A stretch of 25,412 nucleotides of DNA from an uncultured Muribaculaceae bacterium (lineage in GTDB: Bacteria > Bacteroidota > Bacteroidia > Bacteroidales > Muribaculaceae). The notes beneath the pieces were generated by a model. It had not been told where the DNA came from. It did not search any database and worked only from the letters and a program-made list of their open reading frames with translations. Of the stretch, positions 1 through 7,619 are shown piece after piece. Position 1 is the first letter of the stretch, and every line of letters begins with the position of its first letter. The DNA is taken from NCBI GenBank assembly GCA_902494515.1, contig CABUTS010000039.1, positions 1-25,412 on the forward strand, in the 5' to 3' direction. The translations under genes were made by a program, and so were the position numbers.

Positions 1-52
1 CCTCTCTCCCTCCCCCTCTCTCCCTCCCCCTTTCTCCCTCCCCCTTTCTCCC
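1..52. repeat. 14-bp polypyrimidine tandem repeat
   Basis: The window opens with about 3.6 copies of a 14-bp unit, CTCTCTCCCTCCCC, at 2-15, 16-29, 30-43 and 44-52. The last two copies carry a C to T change giving CTTTCTCCC. The strand is almost pure C/T and the array may continue left of the window. It is non-coding as far as can be seen. Such purine/pyrimidine-asymmetric repeats are prone to slippage; any role is unknown. Confidence 0.8.
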
Positions 53-90
53 GAACATCGCTGTTTCCCATACACAGCCTATAAACAAGC

Positions 91-122
91 CTGCGCCTCA
101 GCTCTGACGGACCGAGGCGCAG
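91..122. terminator. Hairpin, possible bidirectional terminator
   Basis: A 9-bp perfect stem, CTGCGCCTC (91-99) with GAGGCGCAG (114-122), and a 14-nt loop. On the plus strand it is followed by TCTGTTTTTG, a terminator-like T run. It lies downstream of the minus-strand operon that ends at 362, but it could equally end a plus-strand gene left of the window. The direction is uncertain. Confidence 0.5.
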
Positions 123-178
123 TCTGTTTTTGCAAATAAATAGAATGTGTCCTTGAAATAAGGACAAAAAATGTTGTT

Positions 179-311
179 TGAGGGTGTATCAAAATTGATA
201 TTTACCATAACGCAGGGACGTGCCTTTGGCACGTGATATCTGGAAATCAGGTGATTAAGTTTGCATGCCAAAGGTATGTCCCTACAAATAATCAATTTTG
301 ATACACCCTCA
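179..311. mobile_element. MITE-like palindromic element, 133 bp
   Basis: Perfect 21-bp terminal inverted repeats lie at 179-199 and 291-311, each beginning TGAGGGTGTATC when read inward. A second, imperfect inverted pair lies inside at 212-231 and 266-285 (17 of 20 bases pair), so most of the element can fold into one long hairpin. No transposase is encoded, and short reading frames across it are not convincing. No clear target-site duplication is visible. The form fits a miniature inverted-repeat transposable element mobilised in trans. A large intergenic hairpin repeat is the alternative. Confidence 0.65.
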
Positions 312-361
312 GCATCCTGACGAATTCTGCTGATAAGTATCCCCCGTCAGGGGCTCTCTGG

Positions 362-1531
362 TTATTTTGCGATGGATTTCAGGGTTGAACCGTCGCTCAT
401 GCGGAGAATGTAGATACCAGGGGAGAGCCCTTCCATCCAGTCGCGGGGAGAAACACCGGACTTACATTGTATACCGGAAAGATTATACACGTCGCAAGTA
501 AGCTCTTTGGAAGAGGCAACCGGAGTTTCAATGTTCGCACTTTGCTCTTTGATGTTGGAGAATAGACTCCAAGGCACGGTTGTTGCGTATGCCGGCATTG
601 TTCCGTCAGGTACAACCAAAGTAGCTGCTTGGTACGTTTCGTCAGAAAAGAGCGTGGAGCGGAAGCTAACCGGTTCAGTCCAGTTGACAATGACAGTCGA
701 AAGTGATGTCAATTGGCTGAAAGCATCGGAATACTTTACTTCGGAGAGGGTAGATGGCAATGTCAGCGATGTTATCTTACATCCTGTAGGAAAAGCCTTA
801 GGCCCGATTCGGTTTGTTGGCTCCGGTATGCTATACGTTCCGGTTCGACCCAATGGAAACGCCACTAATTCCTGCACATCTTCATAATCTCGGAAAAGTA
901 CACCCTTTATGGAATGTAGTGGAGTATTTGGATCCAGCACAACTATACTTTTTAGCGCCGGGCAGTCCTTGAAAGGATTATTGTCAAAAGCCGAATATAT
1001 GTACTCCCATTCTTGTTCATAGCAGTACCATCCAACACCGTCAGCTATCTGTCTGTTAGTACTAACCCATACTTGTTTGGTGTCAAAAGCGGGATATGGA
1101 GATTCATAAGTCGTTGTCTTGAGATTCGGATTGGAGGGAAACGAAAAACTTCCGTCTTCATAGTTTTCTTTATAGGCGAGTGTTTCCGTCAGGTTCAGAT
1201 AGGTGGGGTACTCTGTCGCGGAGGCCGGAACATACACGGAAGTCATATATAGAGCATTTCCCTTAAATGCTGTATTTGTAATCCAGTTGACCATAGTATA
1301 AGAGTTAAACATGGTCGAATAGTATTTGCCGGGAATAACAATTTCACCTTTGTATCGCGTCCCGAGTTTGAGTGCCCGTTGTACTCTTCCGCATAATGGG
1401 CGTAGCACGAAAGCATCGTAGTTATCGCTGATGGTAATGGTGGGTTCGCTCTCGTGTTGCGCCGAAACGCTGTCATAGGACAGCATCCCGACGGCAATGG
1501 CGATGATAAGTTTGACAGAATGTTTATTCAT
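362..1531 (-). CDS. BspA-like LRR surface protein with T9SS-type sorting tail (module copy A)
   Basis: A 389-aa secreted protein. A signal peptide covers residues 1-24, ending SVSA before QHES. The middle carries short BspA/Treponema-type leucine-rich repeat stretches such as CPALKSIVVLD and CKITSLTLPSTLSEV. These end in a cap, ATLVVPDGTMPAYATTVPW, that is also present in its paralogues. The last 44 residues (346-389) form a T9SS type A-like tail with YNLSG, LSPGIYILRM and a final basic segment. Proteins of this design are usually exported through the outer membrane and anchored on the surface, where some bind host or bacterial partners; the ligand here is unknown. It is the last gene of the minus-strand operon, 13 bp after the previous gene. 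Close paralogues lie at 7620-8819 and 4592-5680. Confidence 0.85.
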   Translation of the reverse strand: MNKHSVKLIIAIAVGMLSYDSVSAQHESEPTITISDNYDAFVLRPLCGRVQRALKLGTRYKGEIVIPGKYYSTMFNSYTMVNWITNTAFKGNALYMTSVYVPASATEYPTYLNLTETLAYKENYEDGSFSFPSNPNLKTTTYESPYPAFDTKQVWVSTNRQIADGVGWYCYEQEWEYIYSAFDNNPFKDCPALKSIVVLDPNTPLHSIKGVLFRDYEDVQELVAFPLGRTGTYSIPEPTNRIGPKAFPTGCKITSLTLPSTLSEVKYSDAFSQLTSLSTVIVNWTEPVSFRSTLFSDETYQAATLVVPDGTMPAYATTVPWSLFSNIKEQSANIETPVASSKELTCDVYNLSGIQCKSGVSPRDWMEGLSPGIYILRMSDGSTLKSIAK

Positions 1532-1544
1532 ATCGCGGAGAAGT

Positions 1545-2699
1545 TTAAAGGTCTTGCTCTACAATATTGACGAATCTATTCCATGGGAAAGTGGAGGCGT
1601 AGGCGTCGCGGGTTCCCCGGGGAACAATAAGGGTAGCGGTTTGGTATGTTGCCTCATCGAAGACGTTGGAGTTACGGACCTCAAACGGCCGGGGCATCGG
1701 AGCAGTGATGGTGCGCAGGGCTGTACAACCTGCGAAAACCTCCGGACCGAACTCTTCCAACTCCCGGGGGAGGACTATACTTGTCAGCCCGGTGCAATCC
1801 TTGAAGGCCTGGACATAGATGGTTGCTATTTCGTCGGGGAGTTCGATGCTCTTCAGCGAGGTGCACCCTCGGAAAGCACGGTAGGCGATGCTATGGAACG
1901 GCGTGGGGAAGGTGACGCTTTCAAGCGAAGTGCAGCCGTCGAAAGTCTCACCCTGCAGGATGGTCATGTCGTCGGGCAGCACAAAGGATTTCAGCGAAGT
2001 GCATCCCTGAAAAGTGCCGGGATAAAGCTGGCGCACCAACGGCATATTTACGGTTGTCAGCGATGTGCAGTCCTTGAAAGCCCGGGTCTTGACATGATTG
2101 ACCCCCGGCAGGTTTAACACTTTCAGATAGCGAGCGCCCTCGAAAGCCGATTCGCTGATGGTTGCGCCGTAGCGGCTGCTGTCGAGAGTATAGGTTGTTG
2201 CCGGGAATCCGGCGCAGTAGCAGATAACCCCCTCCTTTTCGGTGAACACAACCGGCTCGCCGTTCACGCTTGTGAGCGACGTACAGCCGCGGAAAGGATT
2301 CCGGTGAGTGTCATAGTCCTTATATTGGTTTATCATCAGACTGTCGACTTTGAAATTCACAGTCCTGAGCGAAGTGTTCCAGGAAAATGCCTTCAGGGTG
2401 AGGCCCAACCCTCCGGTTCCCGCAAAGGACACCGAAGTGATATTATCGTTGTTTAACGAATATATGCCCGCTACTTGATAGGTCTGGCCGTCGGAGGTAT
2501 TTGTCAGTGTGGCAGGAATCTCGAGAACGGAACCCTGAAAGTTTTCATCAAGACCGTCGACGTAAGCATACCCGTCGTCGAGGACCATGAAAATAATGTG
2601 CTTGCTCTGGTCGGTAAAATATTCCTGTGACCATGATGCTACCGAAGCTGATAACATCAACAGCAGAAATGCGATTCTGGAGATTGTAGGTTTAGCCAT
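1545..2699 (-). CDS. BspA-type leucine-rich repeat protein without sorting tail
   Basis: A 384-aa secreted protein. The N-terminus MAKPTISRIAFLLLMLSASV is a signal peptide with likely cleavage near residue 24. From about residue 118 to 345 it holds a run of regular BspA-type repeats with the pattern AFxGCTSLxSxxLPxxxxxI, for example FKDCTSLTTVNMP and FRGCTSLKSIELP. It ends in the same cap as its neighbours (ATLIVPRGTRDAYASTFPW) and stops after NIVEQDL. The neighbours continue there into a T9SS-type tail, which this protein lacks, so after crossing the inner membrane it may stay periplasmic or be released. Its repeats are far more canonical than those of the three other BspA-like genes. It sits as an extra gene inside the copy A module, between the beta-helix gene and the tailed LRR gene. 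Confidence 0.85.
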   Translation of the reverse strand: MAKPTISRIAFLLLMLSASVASWSQEYFTDQSKHIIFMVLDDGYAYVDGLDENFQGSVLEIPATLTNTSDGQTYQVAGIYSLNNDNITSVSFAGTGGLGLTLKAFSWNTSLRTVNFKVDSLMINQYKDYDTHRNPFRGCTSLTSVNGEPVVFTEKEGVICYCAGFPATTYTLDSSRYGATISESAFEGARYLKVLNLPGVNHVKTRAFKDCTSLTTVNMPLVRQLYPGTFQGCTSLKSFVLPDDMTILQGETFDGCTSLESVTFPTPFHSIAYRAFRGCTSLKSIELPDEIATIYVQAFKDCTGLTSIVLPRELEEFGPEVFAGCTALRTITAPMPRPFEVRNSNVFDEATYQTATLIVPRGTRDAYASTFPWNRFVNIVEQDL

Positions 2700-2749
2700 A
2701 TTTTGGAAATGATTGAATGAATATTAGAGAATGTTGATGCAATGTCTGG

Positions 2750-4480
2750 TCAAGACTCTTTATAAACGAGAAGTTTATCCTGTCCTTGCCAAACCATCTT
2801 ATATAAACCTGTTTTGATTATTGCCAGGGATGCCGAATATGTAAAACCTTCGGATGCATGGTAAGCGAATTGCAAGGGATGGCGCTGGTTCCCACCGGTC
2901 AGAAGAAGTCTTCCACCGATGGCTATTTGAGCATAAAATTCATTGAATGACGGACTGATGTCTTTCAGACCGCCGAGGTCAACTTTCAGAGTCTCGAGCG
3001 AATCAACTTTGAAAAACACCATTGATGGCAAAACGTCAAAATCCACTGATAGGGCGACAGATGAATTCTCACATTCAACTTTCGGGAAAAGATCGGAAAG
3101 TATAAGCAACTCTTTGTCGGGAATCCGGGTTACGGTCTTCGCCATATTAAAGGGATGAACAGAAGATGTCAGCAGTGGATAAATGTCTATCTTGTCAGGC
3201 TCAGCTTGATTAGCGCTCTTATAGATTACAGACCTTACGGTAATGGTGTCGAATTGGTTCGGTACATCAAGGCTGAGCTGCGGTGCATATATCGGTGCGG
3301 ATATTACAGTGCTGTCGCACCGACCGTTGAACTCGACCCTATTGGGGGCGAGATAGTTGAGGAAAGACAACTGAGTCGCGCGTGCTTGGGTTACCTTCAC
3401 CAATTTTTTATCGCTGCCGGTGGGGATCTGTGAAGTGACGCTCAAATTGCGATAATAGCAGAACTCACTGACATCTGTCTGAATAGCAGCTTCCGTGAGA
3501 TCTCCTAATTCAATGGTGCGGAAAACGTTGCCGTTGAACGCTGTAGTGTCGCAAAGCAAGAAAATTCCATATCGGCCGACAAGTCTACCTCCGTTGAACT
3601 GACATTCGTTGAACCATTTTTTGAAATTAGGTGTTTTCTTCAAATTTCCATAAATGCAATAATCAGCATCAATGTTACAGAAATTGAGTTTGAGATACTG
3701 CAGGCCTATATCTGTTTTATGCTCGACATCGTAAGTGCCATCGGAATTTGCGTCATGTAGGTGATTCAAGACAACGTTTATACCCTTATGAATATTCGTC
3801 ATGCAGGCGACGTCAATGTCGGCATTATAAACGTTGTCATAGAACCGCAGCCCGGAGCCTTGGTATAAAGCTGGACTAATAGCTTGTTTTTCGGATTCAG
3901 TCAAATCCGGACCCTCAATCTGATTGACCTGAATGCGCAGGTTCTTATACCCAAGCGCAATGGCACTTGTGTCGGAGTTAAGCTTCAGAGTCCCGGGACA
4001 AATGAGAGTAAATGTTCCGATTTGAGAGGTGATGTTGTGTTCAATAGAGATGATTTCTTCTTTATCTTTATCTTCCACTTCCTCAACATAAGGCCCTAAG
4101 TAAATTGGATTTTTAAGATAATAGGTTTTGGACTCCAGTATGACAGGAATCCCTTGAGCAGCCACCAGCGCCCGGTTGATGAAATCCTCGTTCCCGCAGG
4201 TGTTATCACTATAGTCGAGGTTAAACCACTCGGCATAAACCGCCGGATTGCCGCCAAGGTTGGCGACCTCTATATCTTTGGCAAAAATGCCTGTGTGTGG
4301 CGCGCGAATCGGACAACCTTTTAAGTCGAGCTTTGCTTTTCCGGAGAAATATCCTCCCCGAAAGTCAAGGACACTGCCCGGCTGGAGTTCCAAATCACCG
4401 TTGAGAGCGATTTCGTGGGTAATCATAAAATATGCCACCTGATTGAATTCAGCTGCCGAAGTGGGTGTTATACAGTTCAT
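2750..4480 (-). CDS. Beta-helix (pectate lyase/tailspike-like) protein, module copy A
   Basis: A 576-aa protein whose N-terminus, MNCITPTSAAEFNQVAYFMI, is shared with two paralogues at 5722 and 8833. No signal peptide is visible. Residues of about 25-90 resemble the N-terminal part of pectate-lyase-like and phage tailspike beta-helices: GSVLDFRGGYFSG, a strand-rich run, then AEWFNLD and an INRAL segment. The centre is rich in short beta/Asn turns, fitting a right-handed parallel beta-helix. The C-terminal part is shared too (SSVHPFNMAKTVTR, then GLYKMVWQGQDKLLVYK). No catalytic site could be identified, so enzyme, adhesin or structural roles all remain open. Unlike copies B and C it lacks the CxxxxC and CxxC pairs near residues 41-67. 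It is spaced 50 bp from the next gene. Confidence 0.75.
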   Translation of the reverse strand: MNCITPTSAAEFNQVAYFMITHEIALNGDLELQPGSVLDFRGGYFSGKAKLDLKGCPIRAPHTGIFAKDIEVANLGGNPAVYAEWFNLDYSDNTCGNEDFINRALVAAQGIPVILESKTYYLKNPIYLGPYVEEVEDKDKEEIISIEHNITSQIGTFTLICPGTLKLNSDTSAIALGYKNLRIQVNQIEGPDLTESEKQAISPALYQGSGLRFYDNVYNADIDVACMTNIHKGINVVLNHLHDANSDGTYDVEHKTDIGLQYLKLNFCNIDADYCIYGNLKKTPNFKKWFNECQFNGGRLVGRYGIFLLCDTTAFNGNVFRTIELGDLTEAAIQTDVSEFCYYRNLSVTSQIPTGSDKKLVKVTQARATQLSFLNYLAPNRVEFNGRCDSTVISAPIYAPQLSLDVPNQFDTITVRSVIYKSANQAEPDKIDIYPLLTSSVHPFNMAKTVTRIPDKELLILSDLFPKVECENSSVALSVDFDVLPSMVFFKVDSLETLKVDLGGLKDISPSFNEFYAQIAIGGRLLLTGGNQRHPLQFAYHASEGFTYSASLAIIKTGLYKMVWQGQDKLLVYKES

Positions 4481-4513
4481 AAAGGATATGTTTTATGGCC
4501 TGATTTTGACCGG

Positions 4514-4591
4514 TTAGTAAGTCAGAGATTTTTTGATTGTGGTGCCGCCGCTCATACGGAGGATGTAGATGCCGGGAGCGAGGCCTTCCAT
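4514..4591 (-). pseudogene. Orphaned sorting tail of module copy B
   Basis: Directly after the TGA at 4592-4594 the same frame continues for 25 residues, MEGLAPGIYILRMSGG then a basic end with KKSL, up to a TAA at 4514-4516. This matches the last residues of the paralogues at 362 and 7620. In both paralogues the stop position is a Trp codon (PRDW), so TGG to TGA explains the break. With it restored the protein would be 388 aa, close to 389 and 399 aa in the intact copies. Confidence 0.85.
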
Positions 4592-5680
4592 TCAGTCGCG
4601 TGGAGAAACACCGGATTTGTACTTCACCCCCGAGAGACTATACACGTCGCAGGTCAGGTCTTTGGAGGAAGCATCCGGAATTTCCAGACCTGCGGCGCTT
4701 TTTTCAACAATGTGATTGAACCGACTCCATTGGATTGTGCCAAAGTAATTGTATATAGTCCCGTCCGGTACTATCAGTGTACATGTCTCGTAAGTTATGT
4801 CTGAAAAAAGCGTGTCTAAGAAGTCTGGGGGGCTCGTCCAGTTGACATAAAGCTTTTCAAGGTCCGTCAGGTTATAAAAGGTAAGCCAGCTGCTAAAACC
4901 TTCGATAGTAGAGGGCAATGTGAGTGATTTCAGTTTACAACCTGGGGCAAATGCGTATCTGTTAATGGCTGCAGTAGGTTCGGGTATGATATATTCTTCA
5001 TCCGTACGTCCCGGAGGATATGCTTCTAAAAGCTGACCATTGTAAAGCACACCCTTGATGGAACGTAATTCTGTGTTGGGATCCAATACCACGATACTTC
5101 TAAGTGAATTGCAGTTCTCATAGATAAAATCGCGAAAAGGGGAGCGAATTGTCACCCAATGTTGTTCATAATCGCTCCAAATATAGGGCGGCTCTTGTTG
5201 GGGGGTGTTAAGCCAAGAACCTGCTAATTGTACATCAGTTTCCCACATTATAGGGTGAGGAGACTCATAAGTCACTGTTTTAGAATTGTCGGAGATGTAC
5301 ATGCTGCCATCATCATACCAAAACCGTTTACCAAGGCCTTTAGTTTTATTTAGGTATGTAGGGAACTCCGTTGCAGAGGCGGGAACATAAAATGAAGTAG
5401 CTTTTTTCGCATGTCCAAGGGCACTTGCTTCGATCCAATTAACCTTCGCAAAGCTTTTCAGATAATATGAATAGTATTTGCCGGGGATAACAACTTCCCC
5501 TTTGTAATTGCTACCATCGGTGATTGAATGTGACACTCTTCCACAAACTTGACGTTGTAGAAAATCAGAGTATTCATCCCGGATTTGTATGAATGGTTGG
5601 CTCTCGTGCTGCGCCAATGCGCTGACACACGAAAGTATCCCGACTGCAGATGCGATGATATGTTTGAATATCTGTTTCAT
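4592..5680 (-). CDS. BspA-like LRR surface protein, truncated before its sorting tail (module copy B)
   Basis: A 362-aa reading frame paralogous to the genes at 362 and 7620. The N-terminus MKQIFKHIIASAVGILSCVSALAQ is a signal peptide. The same domains follow: a region with GEVVIPGKYYS, the segment SLRSIVVLDPNTELRSIKGVL, LRR-like CKLKSLTLPSTIEGF, and the cap TLIVPDGTIYNYF. It stops after SGVSPRD because of an in-frame TGA where the paralogues have TGG (Trp). The T9SS-type tail is therefore cut off after its first part and left untranslated at 4514-4591. As sequenced, the product should be exported to the periplasm but probably not sorted to the surface. It lies 41 bp after the beta-helix gene at 5722. 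Confidence 0.8.
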   Translation of the reverse strand: MKQIFKHIIASAVGILSCVSALAQHESQPFIQIRDEYSDFLQRQVCGRVSHSITDGSNYKGEVVIPGKYYSYYLKSFAKVNWIEASALGHAKKATSFYVPASATEFPTYLNKTKGLGKRFWYDDGSMYISDNSKTVTYESPHPIMWETDVQLAGSWLNTPQQEPPYIWSDYEQHWVTIRSPFRDFIYENCNSLRSIVVLDPNTELRSIKGVLYNGQLLEAYPPGRTDEEYIIPEPTAAINRYAFAPGCKLKSLTLPSTIEGFSSWLTFYNLTDLEKLYVNWTSPPDFLDTLFSDITYETCTLIVPDGTIYNYFGTIQWSRFNHIVEKSAAGLEIPDASSKDLTCDVYSLSGVKYKSGVSPRD

Positions 5681-5721
5681 TGAAGAATCGTTTTGTTGGG
5701 TATGAAATGTTCTAATCCTGA

Positions 5722-7584
5722 TTACTCAGCCACTCTGATTATCCTTAGGACGGGCTCTGTCGTTCCTCCGATGACTACCTGTTTTGCCCATTCCAGTCTG
5801 AATAGACCACCTCTTGTAAACGAAATGCTGCTGCACATGGTTTCTCCGAAGTCTTTTAATAGTTTAATGGTTTTATCGGAAGATTTAACGAACGTTACCT
5901 TGTTATCGGCAGGCAAATTTATATAGAATGAAGGGATTATTTTGGGTAAGCGCCAGATACCATCCAGCAGAATTTTCCATTCCTTGTTGTGGGCTGGTAT
6001 GTCTTTGTTTGTCAAATCAATGAATACTGTGTCTGGAATGACATTAATTGCATTACTATCAGCAGTCAGAAGCGGATTATTATAGCCGTTTGACACGCTG
6101 GACGTAACGTTAAGCGTAGGGAGCAATTTGGTTAATAGAACCTCAAGGTTAGATGTAATTTGGGGTGTTACACTGTCCGTATTTATATTTATATGTGGCC
6201 CGAAATCTTTACGTGTGACGACCTTGGCCATATTGTACGGTTGAACTGAACTGGTGACGAACATCTGTGGCTCTGGGTCGCTATTTGTGGAATTGGGAGT
6301 GCTGCGGAACACTACAGTATCATAATGCGCCTGAGTGTAGCCGGAATCAACTACATCACCTTTTATGATTACATTGTTAACGACGTTTGGAAAATAGGGA
6401 TCAGGAGCAAGTACCGGGGGCGTAAATTGTTGGAATTGCTTGACAATCGAAAGATGACTTGTGCGCACAGCGCCTTTCACCCCGATTTCAATATCGGAGA
6501 CATTATAGAGCGAAATCCATGGCGAGTTGTATGCCCCCTCAATCGTACTGATTCCGGGGAGAGCCTCCATCATTCGTAAGTCTAAGAACTTTGACTGAGT
6601 GACATACGCCAGATATATGGGCGACTTTGTGAGTTTCTCAATACCAAGGCAATCGAACACAAGACTGTTTACGTGAGCAGCTGGACGGGTCATAGTGCCA
6701 CCATCAAAAAAATCATTATCAGGCGTTCCGAACACAATTCCGTTTTCTCCACTTAGGCGACCTCCGTGAAACTGATTGGAGGTTATCCAACAGTTCGGAT
6801 AGTCGGAAACGGTGTTGTGGGCGAACAAGTCGATTTTTATGCAGGTAGTGGCATGGATTAACTGGAACTTGAATTTGCAATCTTGAATATAAGCCCCGTT
6901 AGCCGTAACCTTTGGCGAAAGGTCGAGGCCTGTTGTAAATCCCGTTGCCATGAATACATCAATATCGGCCATTTGCACATTCCCCCGGAAACAGATTCCG
7001 GTGCCTCGAAAGGTGTAACTATTGTCAGCGTTTTTGGTTGAATTGCCTTTAAGCTTGTTGACTCTGAGTGTGACATTGCTGACATCTTCGAGGAGAATGG
7101 CAATTTTTGTTTCATCAAGACTGTCAATGAACAGTTCACCGGGACAAATCAGGGTTTGTGGAGTTGTTCCGGGAATAAAGGTGATCGGGCCCTTAATTTT
7201 GTACTGACGGGCGTTTGTGACCACAGGGCAACCTCGGGCACATTGGATGGCCTTGTTTATGAAGACTTCTTCCCCAACGGTATTGGTTTCTGTGCCGGAA
7301 GATGTTGAGGGAAAGAAACTTTTGTCATTGAACCATTCGGCAAGCACTTCGCTCTGGGCAAAACCGCTGACTGAAACGTCTTTGCAGAATATGCAATAGG
7401 GGACAGCCACAACTTTTGCGCCATTAAGATTTATTGTGCCGGATCCGCAGAAAGAACCGCCGCAGAAGTCAAGCACACTACCCTTCGGGATAGTCAGCTC
7501 ACCGCTGATTTCGATTTCAGTGATAATATTGTAGTATGCAGCCTGATTGAAGTCAGAAGCTGATGTGGGTGTTATGCAGTTCAT
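5722..7584 (-). CDS. Beta-helix (pectate lyase/tailspike-like) protein, module copy B
   Basis: A 620-aa paralogue of the genes at 2750 and 8833, closest to 8833. It starts MNCITPTSASDFNQAAYYNI with no signal peptide. Residues 35-90 hold GSVLDFCGGSFCGSG, YCIFCKD and VLAEWFND. Cysteines 41, 46, 64 and 67 form a CxxxxC...CxxC pattern shared with copy C only. The long middle region is Asn/Gly/Thr-rich with many short strands, as expected for a parallel beta-helix. Near the C-terminus are SSVQPYNMAKVVTR and a final GGLFRLEWAKQ segment common to the family. The DNA for residues of about 32-87 is nearly identical to that of copy C. It is spaced 35 bp from the gene before it. Function is unknown. Confidence 0.75.
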   Translation of the reverse strand: MNCITPTSASDFNQAAYYNIITEIEISGELTIPKGSVLDFCGGSFCGSGTINLNGAKVVAVPYCIFCKDVSVSGFAQSEVLAEWFNDKSFFPSTSSGTETNTVGEEVFINKAIQCARGCPVVTNARQYKIKGPITFIPGTTPQTLICPGELFIDSLDETKIAILLEDVSNVTLRVNKLKGNSTKNADNSYTFRGTGICFRGNVQMADIDVFMATGFTTGLDLSPKVTANGAYIQDCKFKFQLIHATTCIKIDLFAHNTVSDYPNCWITSNQFHGGRLSGENGIVFGTPDNDFFDGGTMTRPAAHVNSLVFDCLGIEKLTKSPIYLAYVTQSKFLDLRMMEALPGISTIEGAYNSPWISLYNVSDIEIGVKGAVRTSHLSIVKQFQQFTPPVLAPDPYFPNVVNNVIIKGDVVDSGYTQAHYDTVVFRSTPNSTNSDPEPQMFVTSSVQPYNMAKVVTRKDFGPHININTDSVTPQITSNLEVLLTKLLPTLNVTSSVSNGYNNPLLTADSNAINVIPDTVFIDLTNKDIPAHNKEWKILLDGIWRLPKIIPSFYINLPADNKVTFVKSSDKTIKLLKDFGETMCSSISFTRGGLFRLEWAKQVVIGGTTEPVLRIIRVAE

Positions 7585-7619
7585 AAGGAGAGTATGTTTT
7601 TTGTACTTGTCTTGAGTTG

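Noticed and set aside
98..295. Short minus-strand frame of 65 codons
   Set aside because: It is made from the inverted-repeat element and the hairpin next to it; no family resemblance.
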